Assembly: GCF_007786235.1 (NCBI RefSeq)
Contig: NZ_VNFK01000008.1
Coordinates: 124,001-188,000 of the forward strand
Direction: 5' to 3'
DNA length: 64,000 nt
Origin: Paenarthrobacter nitroguajacolicus
Lineage (GTDB): Bacteria > Actinomycetota > Actinomycetes > Actinomycetales > Micrococcaceae
Position 1 is the first letter of the stretch; every line of letters starts with the position of its first letter. Of this stretch, positions 1 through 8,523 are shown in pieces. Made by a program: the position numbers and the translations under genes. Under the pieces are notes generated by a model. That model made no database searches and was not told the origin of the DNA. It saw only the letters and a list, made by a program, of their open reading frames with translations.

Positions 1-1400
1 TGGCCGAAGACCTCCAGATCGTGTACGAAGAGCTCGAACAAAGGGTGCAGGCCCGGACGCAGCAGCTCAACGAAGCCCACTTGGCGATGCAACACATGGC
101 TATGACTGATCCGCTGACCGGCCTGCACAACCGCTCCGCCTTCGCCTCCGCCTTGAGCGAAGCCCAAGCTGTTGGGGAGGAACGCGGCACCCGTGCGGCC
201 ATACTCCTGTTGGACATGGACGGATTCAAGGCCATCAACGACTCCTTGGGCCACACCATCGGCGACAAAGTCCTGGAAACCGTAGCCAATCGCATCAGCG
301 GGGCCGTTCGCGGCCAAGACATGGTGGCCCGGATGGGCGGGGACGAATTCGCTGTCCTGATCCCGGACGTGACCCCTGCGGTGGCGGCCTCCATTGGCAA
401 CCGCATCCTCGCTGCAGTGGTGGGCGTCATGGAGATTGAGGGTCAGCATCTCCGCTGTGGTGCCAGCATGGGCCTCCGGATGGCCGACCCCGGCCAGAGG
501 GCGGAAGAGCTGATGATGGAAGCAGACATCGCCATGTACGAGTCCAAGGCTGATGGACGCGGCAAGCTCAAAGTGTTTGAACCGGCCATGTTGCATGCCC
601 GGCAGATGCGGAACCAATTGGTGGGCGAGCTCAAAGACGCGATCGCGGGCTCGCAACTGGTGCTCTACTACCAGCCCATCATCCGCCTGGACACCCGCGG
701 AATCGAAGGTGTGGAAGCCCTGGTCCGGTGGAACCACCCTTCCCGTGGGATCATCATGCCGGACGAGTTCATCCCCATCGCCGAGGAAACGGGAATGATC
801 TCCGACCTGGGCGGCTGGGTGCTCCGCACCGGCGTCGAACAGTTGAAGAAATGGCGCAGCGACCCCCTGACGGCGAGCCACGACTTCACCATGCGCATCA
901 ACGTATCGGCTGCAGACTTGCAGCGACTGGAGTTCATCGAAGACGTGCGGGACGCCTTGGCCTCCGCCGATCTGGACCCCTCGCTCCTGGTCCTTGAACT
1001 GACCGAAAGCGCCGTCATCCAGGGCAACGACCTGGACCGTTATACGCTCATGAGCCTGCGCCGCCTGGGCGTGGGACTGGAAATCGACGACTTCGGCACG
1101 GGCTACTCCTCCATCAGCTATCTCCGGCGGTTGCCCGTAGACGCGGTGAAGGTGGATCGGACGCTTCTTTCGGCCTTGGGCAGCGACCCGTCGCAGCCCG
1201 CCCTGCTTGCCGCCGTGCTGCAACTCATCCGGGCATGCGGCCTGAATGCCGTGTGGGAGGGCATCGAAGACGCCGGGCAGGCCGAGTATCTCTTGAGCAT
1301 CGGTTGCACCAGCGGCCAGGGATACTACTTCAGCCGGCCGCTGCCCGAGGAGCAGCTGACCGACCAGCTGAAGCACCATAAGGCGTGGCCTGTCAGCTGA
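1..1400 (+). CDS. Diguanylate cyclase/phosphodiesterase (GGDEF-EAL), 5' end cut off
   Basis: Cyclic-di-GMP turnover protein. The frame is open to the left window edge (first whole codon at base 3), so the start and any sensor or HAMP part lie outside. What remains begins with a short coiled coil (ELEQRVQARTQQL), then a GGDEF domain of about 160 residues with an intact GGDEF motif near codon 112 and an RGQD inhibitory site five residues before it. The EAL domain follows, with EALVRW, NVSAADL, ELTES, DDFGTGYSS and KVDR all kept. Both catalytic signatures are intact, so both activities are possible; which dominates cannot be read from sequence. It ends tail to tail with the next gene, overlapping it by 8 bases. 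Confidence 0.93.
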   Translation, partial: AEDLQIVYEELEQRVQARTQQLNEAHLAMQHMAMTDPLTGLHNRSAFASALSEAQAVGEERGTRAAILLLDMDGFKAINDSLGHTIGDKVLETVANRISGAVRGQDMVARMGGDEFAVLIPDVTPAVAASIGNRILAAVVGVMEIEGQHLRCGASMGLRMADPGQRAEELMMEADIAMYESKADGRGKLKVFEPAMLHARQMRNQLVGELKDAIAGSQLVLYYQPIIRLDTRGIEGVEALVRWNHPSRGIIMPDEFIPIAEETGMISDLGGWVLRTGVEQLKKWRSDPLTASHDFTMRINVSAADLQRLEFIEDVRDALASADLDPSLLVLELTESAVIQGNDLDRYTLMSLRRLGVGLEIDDFGTGYSSISYLRRLPVDAVKVDRTLLSALGSDPSQPALLAAVLQLIRACGLNAVWEGIEDAGQAEYLLSIGCTSGQGYYFSRPLPEEQLTDQLKHHKAWPVS

Positions 1401-1971
1401 TGGTCCGGGTCCATGGATGGTGCCGCGTGCGCCACTCCGAGTCCAGAATGGCGTAGATGTTCTCGGTGGCCCACTGGCCCTTGTAATGCCAGTTGTCCAC
1501 CAAGGTTGCTTCGAGCCGCATGCCCAAGCGCTGACAAATACCGGCCGACCCTACATTCAAGGCATCCAGCTTCGCATCAACGCGGTGGAAGGAAAACTGC
1601 TCGAACGCAAGCTTCAGCACGGCCTCGGCCGCCTCAGTGGCAATGCCGTGGCCGCGGGCGTCCGGGTGCAGGATCCAGCCCAGCTCGGCTTGGCCGGTCC
1701 CCTCCAGCCACTTCAGCACCACCTCACCCAACAGGCCCGGCTGCTCCTTGCGCTCGATAGCCAGGCAAACCCAGTCCCCTTCCTGGTTGAACTCGAAATT
1801 CGCGTACCGACCAAGGACTTCCATGGACTTGGTCTTGGTCAGCTCATTGCGTAAAAGGAACCGCGCAGTCTCGGGCAGCGATTGGTAGCCGTGGAAACGG
1901 TCGAGGTCTTCAGCCTCGAAGCGCCGCAGGACAAGTCGATCAGTGATGATGGGAAGCTCAATTTCGGGCAT
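1393..1971 (-). CDS. GNAT family N-acetyltransferase (RimJ/RimL type)
   Basis: 192-residue acetyltransferase. It opens with ITDRLVLRRFEAEDLDRFH, the usual start of RimJ/RimL-like GNATs, and contains the acetyl-CoA loop region HPDARGHGIATEAAEAV and the late motif NVGSAGICQRLGM. The ATG at 1971 is chosen because the family begins just before the TDRL motif. The open frame continues upstream for another 700 bases, but only antisense to paaI. The substrate is unknown; candidates are ribosomal protein N-termini, small amines or antibiotics. It overlaps the end of the GGDEF-EAL gene by 8 bases and is divergent from paaI. Confidence 0.85.
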   Translation of the reverse strand: MPEIELPIITDRLVLRRFEAEDLDRFHGYQSLPETARFLLRNELTKTKSMEVLGRYANFEFNQEGDWVCLAIERKEQPGLLGEVVLKWLEGTGQAELGWILHPDARGHGIATEAAEAVLKLAFEQFSFHRVDAKLDALNVGSAGICQRLGMRLEATLVDNWHYKGQWATENIYAILDSEWRTRHHPWTRTIS

Positions 1972-2034
1972 GCACTCGAGGCTACTAGCTATGGCTGAAT
2001 CGTGGTCCAGTCTTGACACGTGGCGCGATCTGGG

Positions 2035-2058
2035 ATTACCTAATGAACATTCGGTAAA
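2035..2058. promoter_or_regulatory. Candidate TetR (PaaR) operator before paaI
   Basis: A 24-base imperfect inverted repeat with outer arms ATTAC and GTAAA, ending 21 bases before the paaI ATG. It shares the arms and the TTCGGTAA core with the site before paaZ (7434-7457). Assignment to the TetR protein encoded at 3933-4535 is inference from position and similarity. Confidence 0.5.
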
Positions 2059-2079
2059 TAAAGCTGGAGGCAATGACGC

Positions 2080-2538
2080 ATGGTTGAAACAACCCTCTCC
2101 GGTGCTTCGCACCACATCCTGACGAACGACTACGCGTCCGAATGGATGGGCATCGAAGTCCTCAAGATCGACGACGGCCATGCCACCATCCGCATGCACC
2201 TCCGCCAGGAAATGCTCAACGGTTTCGGCATGGCACACGGCGGAATGATCTTCGCCTTCGGTGACACCGCCTTTGCCCTGGCCTGCAACCCGGCCAACCC
2301 CACGCCCAAGCAAGCTGCCAACATCACTGTGGCGTCCGGCGTCGACATCAACTTCATCAAGCCGGCGTTCCAAGGCCAGGTGATCACCGCCGTCGCAGAC
2401 CGCCGCGCGAGTACCGGCCGCAGCGGCCTGTACGACATCCAGATCTACGCGGCCGACGCCGATGCCACCCCGGACACCGCGCCCGGCGAACTCATTGCTG
2501 AGTTCCGAGGCCGCAGCCGCACTATCTCCAAGAAGTAG
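2080..2538 (+). CDS. paaI: Hydroxyphenylacetyl-CoA thioesterase PaaI (hotdog fold)
   Basis: 152-residue hotdog-fold thioesterase. In the phenylacetate pathway PaaI hydrolyses stalled or aberrant ring-hydroxylated CoA thioesters and frees CoA. The sequence shows the PaaI signature around HGGMIFAFGDTAFALACN, with Asp-Thr in the active-site helix, and a second conserved stretch GVDINFIKPAFQGQ. GGAGG lies nine bases before the ATG, which supports this start over the out-of-frame ATG at 2073. It is first in the run paaI-paaK-tetR, with paaK starting 7 bases after its stop, so the two are probably co-transcribed. A TetR-type operator overlaps the promoter region. Confidence 0.92.
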   Translation: MVETTLSGASHHILTNDYASEWMGIEVLKIDDGHATIRMHLRQEMLNGFGMAHGGMIFAFGDTAFALACNPANPTPKQAANITVASGVDINFIKPAFQGQVITAVADRRASTGRSGLYDIQIYAADADATPDTAPGELIAEFRGRSRTISKK

Positions 2539-2545
2539 GAACCTC

Positions 2546-3895
2546 ATGACCCAGAACACCGTGGCCGCACCCACAGCTTCCCCATCGAAGGCAACTGCTC
2601 CCGTGCTGGACCGTGAAGAGACCATCTCCCGCGACGAACTGGAGGCCCTGCAGCTCAGCCGCCTCCAGCACACGGTGGCCTACGCGTACGATCGCGTTCC
2701 GCTGTACAAGCGCAAGTTCGACGAAGCCGGCGTGCACCCGTCGGACCTCCGCGAGTTGAGCGACCTTGGCAAGTTCCCTTACACCACCAAGGAAGACCTG
2801 CGCCTGGAGTACCCCTTCGGCATGTTCGCCGTCCCGCAGGACCAGGTGGCGCGCATCCACGCCAGCTCCGGCACCACCGGCCGTCCCACAGTGGTGGGCT
2901 ACACCAAGAACGACCTCGCCAACTGGGCAACCCTGGTGGCCCGTTCCTTCCGCGCTTCCGGCGTCCGGCCCGGCATGAAGGTCCACAACGCCTACGGCTA
3001 CGGCCTCTTCACCGGCGGCCTGGGCGCTCACGCCGGCGCCGAAGCGCTCGGCTGCACCGTTATTCCGATGTCCGGCGGCCAGACTGAACGCCAGATCCAG
3101 CTCATCCAGGACTTCAAGCCGGACGCCATCCTGGCCACGCCGACCTACCTGTTGACCATTGCGGACGCCATGGCACACCAGGGCATCGACCCCACCTCCA
3201 CCTCGCTCAAGTACGCAGTGCTCGGCGCCGAACCGTGGACCGAAGAGATGCGCCACGAACTTGAGGTCACCATGAACATCAAGGCCTCGGACATCTACGG
3301 GCTCTCCGAGGTCATGGGCCCGGGCGTTGCCGGCGAGGCTGTTGAAACGCAGGACGGCTGCCATATCTGGGAAGACCACTTCCGCCCCGAAATCATCGAC
3401 CCCTTCGATCACTCCACGGTCCTGGACGACGGCGAACCCGGAGAACTCGTGTTCACATCCTTGACCAAGGAAGCGCTGCCGATCATCCGCTACCGCACCA
3501 AGGACCTTACCCGCCTGCTTCCCGGCACCGCACGCCCCGCTCACCGCCGGATGGGCCGCATCACCGGTCGCAGCGACGACATGATCATCCTCCGCGGCGT
3601 GAACCTCTTCCCGTCGCAGATCGAAGAAATCGCCCTGCGCATCCCGGAGCTCAGCCCGCACTTCCAGCTCGAAATCACCCGCCCTGAGGGCAAGCGCATG
3701 GATTCGCTGACTGTGAAGATTGAGCGCCGCGAGAACGTTCCGTCCGAGGCAGGCACGACGGCGGCACACACCTTGCGTGAGCAGATCAAGATTCACGTCG
3801 GGTCATCTTGCGTCGTTGATGTGGTGGAGCCCGGTTCCCTTGAGCGCTCCAACGGCAAGCTCCGCCGCATCTACGACATGCGTCCCAAGGGCTGA
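2546..3895 (+). CDS. paaK: Phenylacetate-CoA ligase PaaK
   Basis: 449-residue adenylate-forming ligase that activates phenylacetate with ATP and CoA, the entry step of the aerobic hybrid pathway. Seen: the nucleotide-binding loop SSGTTGRPTVVGYT, the region YGLSEVMGPGVAGE, the hinge YRTKDLTRLL and the C-terminal GRSDDMIILRGVNLFPSQ that are diagnostic for PaaK. Length matches the family (about 430-450). The ATG at 2546 follows AGGA at a normal distance and lies just downstream of the paaI stop; an upstream in-frame codon inside paaI is less likely. The product phenylacetyl-CoA would be epoxidised by PaaABCE, which is not in this window. Confidence 0.95.
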   Translation: MTQNTVAAPTASPSKATAPVLDREETISRDELEALQLSRLQHTVAYAYDRVPLYKRKFDEAGVHPSDLRELSDLGKFPYTTKEDLRLEYPFGMFAVPQDQVARIHASSGTTGRPTVVGYTKNDLANWATLVARSFRASGVRPGMKVHNAYGYGLFTGGLGAHAGAEALGCTVIPMSGGQTERQIQLIQDFKPDAILATPTYLLTIADAMAHQGIDPTSTSLKYAVLGAEPWTEEMRHELEVTMNIKASDIYGLSEVMGPGVAGEAVETQDGCHIWEDHFRPEIIDPFDHSTVLDDGEPGELVFTSLTKEALPIIRYRTKDLTRLLPGTARPAHRRMGRITGRSDDMIILRGVNLFPSQIEEIALRIPELSPHFQLEITRPEGKRMDSLTVKIERRENVPSEAGTTAAHTLREQIKIHVGSSCVVDVVEPGSLERSNGKLRRIYDMRPKG

Positions 3896-3932
3896 GCGCC
3901 TTCCGCCGTTGAGATCGTGAGAAAATGCCAGC

Positions 3933-4535
3933 ATGCCTACTGAGACCACCACCAAGCGCGGACGGCCCGGTTACGACCAGCAGTCGGTGCTCCGCATCGC
4001 CGTCGACGTGTTCAACCGCCACGGGTACGATGCAACGTCCATGGGCATCCTGGCCGAGAACCTGGGGATCTCGAAGTCAGCCATCTACCACCACGTGCCG
4101 TCCAAGGGCGATCTCCTGAAGCTCGCCCTGGACCACGCGCTGGGCGGCCTGGAGGCCATCCTGGAAGAGCCTTCAGCCACGTCCGGGCCGGCCGACGCGC
4201 GGCTCGAGTTCGTGGTGCGGCAAACCATCGCTGTGCTGGTGGACAGGTTGCCGTTCGTGACCCTGCTCCTGCGCTTGCGCGGAAACACGGAGATCGAGCG
4301 GGACGCACTGGAACGCCGGCGTGCGTTCGACCACAAGGTGGCTGAGCTGATCTCGGCTGCCCGTGAGGACGGCTCCTTGCGCCAGGACATCGATCCCCGC
4401 ACGGTCACGCGCCTGCTGTTCGGCACCATCAACTCGATCGTTGAGTGGTACAAGCCCGGAGGCTCCCTGTCCCCTGAAAAGCTCGCGGACGACGTCATCA
4501 CCATGGCCTTCGACGGGCTCCACACGGCCGCCTGA
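3933..4535 (+). CDS. paaR: TetR-family repressor, probable PaaR
   Basis: 200-residue TetR regulator. The N-terminal helix-turn-helix is clear (residues about 14-60: FNRHGYDATSMGILAENL, then GISKSAIYHHVPSKGDLL). The C-terminal ligand domain is divergent, as usual. It lies directly after paaK and faces paaZ, and TetR regulators in this position in actinobacteria usually repress paa genes with phenylacetyl-CoA as inducer. Candidate operators with similar cores occur before paaI, paaZ and the thiolase operon. The name paaR rests on this context rather than on binding data. Its TGA stop is followed immediately by an array of CTCTCTCAC repeats. Confidence 0.8.
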   Translation: MPTETTTKRGRPGYDQQSVLRIAVDVFNRHGYDATSMGILAENLGISKSAIYHHVPSKGDLLKLALDHALGGLEAILEEPSATSGPADARLEFVVRQTIAVLVDRLPFVTLLLRLRGNTEIERDALERRRAFDHKVAELISAAREDGSLRQDIDPRTVTRLLFGTINSIVEWYKPGGSLSPEKLADDVITMAFDGLHTAA

Positions 4536-4590
4536 CCCTCTCTCACCTCCCACACCCCAACCCGCCAACCCTCACTCACATCCCACACCC
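4536..4590 (+). repeat. CTCTCTCAC repeat array A (after tetR)
   Basis: Two units, CTCTCTCACCTCCC at 4539 and a degenerate CTCACTCACATCCC at 4572, spaced 33 bases with a C/A-rich linker. The array begins at the base after the tetR TGA. It belongs to a family also found at 5193-5272, 52379-52443, 53324-53405 and 54415-54505. It is not a hairpin by itself. Confidence 0.8.
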
Positions 4591-4717
4591 GACCGGCCGT
4601 CAGAGAGCAAACACCAGTCCTCGGGTCCGCCGTGACGGCTTCCTGGGGGTGTCTTCATAACGATGGATCCGGGGTTGGCCTGACACGCCAAACGTTGGCC
4701 TGCGGGGAGGACTGATC

Positions 4718-5190
4718 ATGAGCGAGGCCATGGGTCCCAGGGCGACTGAGGTGGATCAGCAAGAGTTGGTGACCGAGATTGGCCCGGTGGAGATGGATGT
4801 GCCCCGGGATACTGGGTCCACGTTCGATCCCCCAAACGATGAAGAAGCGACAGCGTCGGACGACCGTCGTCGACGGAATCGTTCTGTCCTTGAGCGCGAA
4901 AGGGCTCACTACCGCGGAGATTGCGGTGCATTTCGCCGACGTGTCCGGCGCGACGGTTTCCAAGGACACCATCTCCGGGATCACCGTGTAGGTCGTAGGG
5001 GAAATGACCGAGTGGCAAAACCATCCTCTGGACTGTGTGCTCGCGTGGACTGTGTGCTCGCGGCGATGTCCATCGACGCGATCAATACAGCCTGGCCCCC
5101 AGCCGTGGTTCGGACCCGACTCTGGCACGACGCCTGGAGCGAGTTCATGCTCTTCCTGGGCTACGACGTCGCGATCAGAAAAGTCATACG
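4718..5190 (+). pseudogene. Remnant of an IS256-family (Mutator-type) transposase
   Basis: Three pieces of one transposase can be read only by changing frame. Piece 1, from 4718, has IGPVEMDVPRDTGSTFDP. Piece 2, from about 4836 in another frame, has KKRQRR, LSAKGLTTAEIAVHFADV and GATVSKDTISGIT, then an in-frame TAG where the family reads through, then GEMTEWQNHPLD. A 17-base tandem duplication (5029-5045 and 5046-5062) shifts the frame before SIDAI. After that most of the catalytic core is missing, and the frame resumes with LWHDAWSEFMLFLGYD and ends at IRKVI, exactly where the downstream repeat array starts. The element is dead. Terminal inverted repeats were not identified. Bases 4591-4717 hold no recognisable gene. 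Confidence 0.8.
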
Positions 5191-5192
5191 CG

Positions 5193-5272
5193 AGGAAGTG
5201 AGAGAGCGCCACCCCAAACCCCACGGGACATGAGAGAGCGCCACCCCAAACCCCACGGGAGGTGAGAGAGGG
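5193..5272 (-). repeat. CTCTCTCAC repeat array B (after paaZ)
   Basis: TGAGAGAG occurs at 5199, 5231 and 5263 on the + strand, an exact 32-base period, with linkers CGCCACCCCAAACCCCAC that are identical between units. Read on the paaZ strand, the array starts immediately after the paaZ TAA as CCCTCTCTCACCTCCC. Its first unit on the + strand interrupts the IS256 transposase remnant. Confidence 0.85.
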
Positions 5273-7372
5273 TTACTTCTCCACGAGGGTCAGGACGTCG
5301 TAGGTGGCCACGATCTCGTCATTCTGGTTGGTCAGGACGGCGTCCCAGGCCACCTCGCCGTATTCGTCGGTCTCACGCGGGGTGATCTTCTTGGCCGTCA
5401 GCGTGACGCGGATGGAGTCGCCGGCCGCAACGGGGGTGATGAAGCGCAGGTTCTCCAAGCCGTAGTTGGCCAGCACGGGACCCGGCGCGGGCTCCACAAA
5501 GAGTCCGGCTGCCCAGCTCAGCAGCAGGTAACCGTGGGCCACGATGCCGGGGAAGAACGGGTTGGCCTCGGCAGCTTCCTGGTTGGTGTGCGCGTAGAAC
5601 GTGTCTCCCGTGGAGTTGGCGAAGGCGGTGATGTCCTCGAGGGTCACCTGGCGCAGCTCCGAACGCACGGCGTCACCGATGCGGAGGGTCGAGAGGTGCT
5701 TCCGGAACGGGTGCTCGCCTTCTGTCTCAACAGTAAAGTTGCGGTCGGCGCCGGTGTGCCACTGGCCAGTCACCGCGGTGAGCATGTTGGGCGAGCCCTG
5801 GATGGCGGTGCGCTGCATGTGGTGCAGGACCGAGCGGATACCGCCCAGTTCTTCGCCGCCGCCGGCGCGGCCGGGACCACCGTGGACCAGGTGCGGGACG
5901 GGCGAGCCGTGGCCGGTGGATGTGCGTGCGTCTTCGCGGTTGAGCATGTGCACGCGGCCGTGGTGGGCGGCGATGCCCATGACCAGCTCGCGGGCCACGG
6001 CGGGATCGTTGGTGCAGACGGAGGCTACCAGCGAACCGGAGCCGCGGGCGGCCAGTCGGACGGCATCGGCAACGTCGGAGTAGCCGATCACCGAAGAAAC
6101 AGGACCGAAGGCTTCAAGGGAGTGGACTTCCTCGGCTTCGGCATCAGCCCAGCTAAGGAGGACCGGCGACATGAACGCGCCGTCCTCCACCACGCCTACG
6201 GTGCCGCCAACCGAGGTGACCGACGGCGCATCAAGAGATCCGTACGCAAGCTCACCGCCGGCGTCGAGCATTGACTGAACGGCAGCGCGGACGTCGGCGA
6301 GCTGCTCCAGCGACGCGAGGGCGCCCATGGTGACGCCCTCGGCGCGCGGGTCGCCGACGACCACGCGCTCGGTGATGCGGGCTCCGACGGCGGCCGCGAC
6401 ATCAGCGGTCAACTCCTGTGGAACGATGATGCGGCGGATGGCGGTGCACTTCTGCCCTGCCTTGACGGTCATCTCGGTGACGACGGCTTTGATGAAAGCG
6501 TCGAACTCGGGAGTGCCGGGGACGGCGTCGGGGCCCAGGATTGCGGCGTTGAGGGAGTCGGTCTCGGAAGTGAACCGGACGCCTCCCTGCACCACGTTGT
6601 TGTGGCTCTTGAGGGAGTTTGCGGTGGACGCGGAACCAGTAAAGGAGACGAGGTCGCGGTAGTCGAGTTCGTCCAGGATGGTTCGGGCGGACCCGGAGAT
6701 CAGCTGAAGGGAGCCTGCCGGAAGGATGCCGGACTCGATGATCGCCTTGACCGCCGCAGCGGCAACGTAGCCCGTGGGCGTAGCCGGCTTCACGATGGTG
6801 GGGACACCGGCCAGGAAGGACGGTGCGAATTTCTCCAGCATGCCCCAAACAGGGAAGTTGAAGGCATTGATCTGCACGGCGACGCCCGGAATGCGGGTGT
6901 AGATGTGCTCGGCAACGAATGAGCCATCCTTGGACAGGGTTTCCATGGGGCCGTCCACCACCACCTGCGAGTTGGGCAGTTCACGGCGGCCCTTGGAACC
7001 GAAGGTGAAGAGCACGCCAATGCCGCCGTCGATGTCGATCATGTTGTCGATCTTGGTGGCGCCTGACTGCGACGACGACGCGTACAGTTCCTCGCGCCGG
7101 CCGTTCAGGTACATGGCAAGCTCTTTGAGCTTGAGCGCGCGCTGGTGGAACGTCAGCTTCCCAAGTTCTGCCTGGCCTGTGGTCCGGGCAAAGTTCACGA
7201 CGGCGGACAGGTCCAGGCCGTCGGTGCTCACGTTCGCCAGGACTTCTCCGGTGCTGGCGTCACGAACCGGGACCTTCTTCGCATCAGGTGCCGGGGTCCA
7301 CCAGGCATCCTGGACGTAGCTGGGGACGGTGGCAACGGCTGTGGTTTCCGGGGCGACTGCGGTAGTGGTCAT
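5273..7372 (-). CDS. paaZ: Bifunctional aldehyde dehydrogenase / enoyl-CoA hydratase PaaZ
   Basis: 699-residue fusion that opens the oxepin-CoA ring and oxidises the resulting semialdehyde in phenylacetate catabolism. The N-terminal about 530 residues are an aldehyde dehydrogenase with the catalytic cysteine in GQKCTAIRR and the region NAFNFPVWGMLEKFAPS. The C-terminal about 150 residues are a MaoC-like hotdog hydratase with the active-site stretch ANSTGDTFYAH and PGIVAHGYLLLSW. Length fits PaaZ (about 680-700). ATG 7372 has AAGGA ten bases upstream; a GTG at 7396 is less likely. It is transcribed toward tetR, alone, with a TetR-type operator 62 bases upstream. Confidence 0.95.
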   Translation of the reverse strand: MTTTAVAPETTAVATVPSYVQDAWWTPAPDAKKVPVRDASTGEVLANVSTDGLDLSAVVNFARTTGQAELGKLTFHQRALKLKELAMYLNGRREELYASSSQSGATKIDNMIDIDGGIGVLFTFGSKGRRELPNSQVVVDGPMETLSKDGSFVAEHIYTRIPGVAVQINAFNFPVWGMLEKFAPSFLAGVPTIVKPATPTGYVAAAAVKAIIESGILPAGSLQLISGSARTILDELDYRDLVSFTGSASTANSLKSHNNVVQGGVRFTSETDSLNAAILGPDAVPGTPEFDAFIKAVVTEMTVKAGQKCTAIRRIIVPQELTADVAAAVGARITERVVVGDPRAEGVTMGALASLEQLADVRAAVQSMLDAGGELAYGSLDAPSVTSVGGTVGVVEDGAFMSPVLLSWADAEAEEVHSLEAFGPVSSVIGYSDVADAVRLAARGSGSLVASVCTNDPAVARELVMGIAAHHGRVHMLNREDARTSTGHGSPVPHLVHGGPGRAGGGEELGGIRSVLHHMQRTAIQGSPNMLTAVTGQWHTGADRNFTVETEGEHPFRKHLSTLRIGDAVRSELRQVTLEDITAFANSTGDTFYAHTNQEAAEANPFFPGIVAHGYLLLSWAAGLFVEPAPGPVLANYGLENLRFITPVAAGDSIRVTLTAKKITPRETDEYGEVAWDAVLTNQNDEIVATYDVLTLVEK

Positions 7373-7433
7373 CGTCGACGGGTCCTTCCAAGGCACAGGA
7401 AATCGGCACGGTCAGAGTGTGACTGGAGCCAAC

Positions 7434-7457
7434 ATTACTGACCGGCCGTTCGGTAAT
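7434..7457. promoter_or_regulatory. Candidate TetR (PaaR) operator before paaZ
   Basis: 24-base inverted repeat with arms ATTAC and GTAAT around a core containing ACCGGCCGTTCGGT (7441-7454), a TetR-type partial palindrome. It lies 62 bases upstream of the paaZ start. The arms match the site before paaI; the core matches the site before the thiolase gene (13909-13922). Confidence 0.55.
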
Positions 7458-7510
7458 ATATACAGGGTACATGAATGCCCGGAGGAGTACAGCAGTTATT
7501 TCCTGGGGGC

Positions 7511-8494
7511 CTAGCCCCGACCACCCAGCTTCTTCGCCAACAGCAACGGCTTCTTGAGGAACTCCCCCACGCTGGTGCGGGAAATCAGCGTCTGGTTCAG
7601 GGCGTCCAAGCGTTCCAAAACGTGGTCGAGCTTGGCCGCGGATTCGTCGAGGCGGCGTTGCTGGGCGCGGATCAGCTCCTCCTGCTCCGCAAGGATGCGG
7701 GACAGGTACAACACCGTGCCCAGCCCACCCTGGGCCACGCCGTCGCGGAGATGTTCGTCGCGGACCAAGGCATCGTAGTGGGCGTGCTCGGCGGCCTTGG
7801 CGAAGATGCTGTTGCCATCATGCCCCTCGGATTCGGGCCGCTGCGACCAGAACGCAAGGGGTTCACCGTCCAGGAACCCTACGCGCGAGTGGCTGAGGAC
7901 CCGCAAGTGGAACTCCCAGTCGCCCACCACCGGCAGATCCTCGTTGTAGTAGCCCACGGCGTCATGGAGGCTGCGACGGTATAGGAAGGAAATAGGCACC
8001 GCACGGTTGATCCTGAGCATGTCCGCGAGGGTTATCTGGCGCATGTCCGCCCAGAAGATCTCGCGGCGGACGGGCTCGATCCTGTCCTCCACCAACTCCT
8101 CGATGACGATCTCCGTCCGGACCATAACGCCGGCCTGTGCAGCGTGCGCTGGGTCGTCGAGGTACGCGACCGTGCGTTCCAGGAACGTCGGTGCCCAGAA
8201 ATCATCGTCATCGTGGATCACGACGAACTCGCCGCTGCCGGCCTTGATCCCGGCGTTCGACGCGGCTTCCATGCCCACGGATTCCGAATGGTGGAGGGTG
8301 GTAATGCGGGCCTGCTCCGCGTCCGACCGCTGGGAGGTGAGGCGTTCGACGTCGGCCGGATCTCCGCCGTCGTTGACTACCACCAATTCGAAGTCCTGCG
8401 AGGTCTGGGCGAAGATGTCATCCAGCGCACGAGCCAGGAAAATCGGGCGGTTCTTGGTTCGGGTCACGATGGTGATGCGGGCACCGGCGGTCAT
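7511..8494 (-). CDS. Family 2 glycosyltransferase
   Basis: 327-residue GT-A fold transferase. It begins with the family strand ITIVTRTKNRP, then DFELVVVNDGG, the helix SVGMEAASNAGI, and the metal-binding run VIHDDDDFWAPTFLE. The C-terminal about 80 residues carry a helical segment (EEQEELIRAQQRRLDE) that looks like a coiled coil. No membrane segment is seen, so it is a cytosolic or peripheral sugar transferase; acceptor and donor are unknown. The ATG at 8494 places the first strand right after the start. A TTG at 8527, overlapping the previous stop, is possible. It follows the phosphatase gene by 29 bases and is probably in one transcript with it. Confidence 0.8.
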   Translation of the reverse strand: MTAGARITIVTRTKNRPIFLARALDDIFAQTSQDFELVVVNDGGDPADVERLTSQRSDAEQARITTLHHSESVGMEAASNAGIKAGSGEFVVIHDDDDFWAPTFLERTVAYLDDPAHAAQAGVMVRTEIVIEELVEDRIEPVRREIFWADMRQITLADMLRINRAVPISFLYRRSLHDAVGYYNEDLPVVGDWEFHLRVLSHSRVGFLDGEPLAFWSQRPESEGHDGNSIFAKAAEHAHYDALVRDEHLRDGVAQGGLGTVLYLSRILAEQEELIRAQQRRLDESAAKLDHVLERLDALNQTLISRTSVGEFLKKPLLLAKKLGGRG

Positions 8495-8523
8495 GGCTCG
8501 TCCATTCCATTCGGGAAGTGTGA

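Noticed and set aside
1972..2673. N-terminal extension of the GNAT gene through the paaI region
   Set aside because: The extension is antisense to paaI and unlike any GNAT; the family begins at the ATG at 1971.
2522..3796. Long open frame opposite paaK (and similar ones opposite 12-14 kb, 36-39 kb and 61-62.5 kb)
   Set aside because: High-GC codon use leaves long antisense frames open. They have no family match, biased composition and no ribosome sites, and each faces a clear known gene.
4718..5233. Intact hypothetical protein of 171 residues
   Set aside because: Transposase similarity jumps between frames across this span, so the open frame is a by-product of the decayed IS256 gene.
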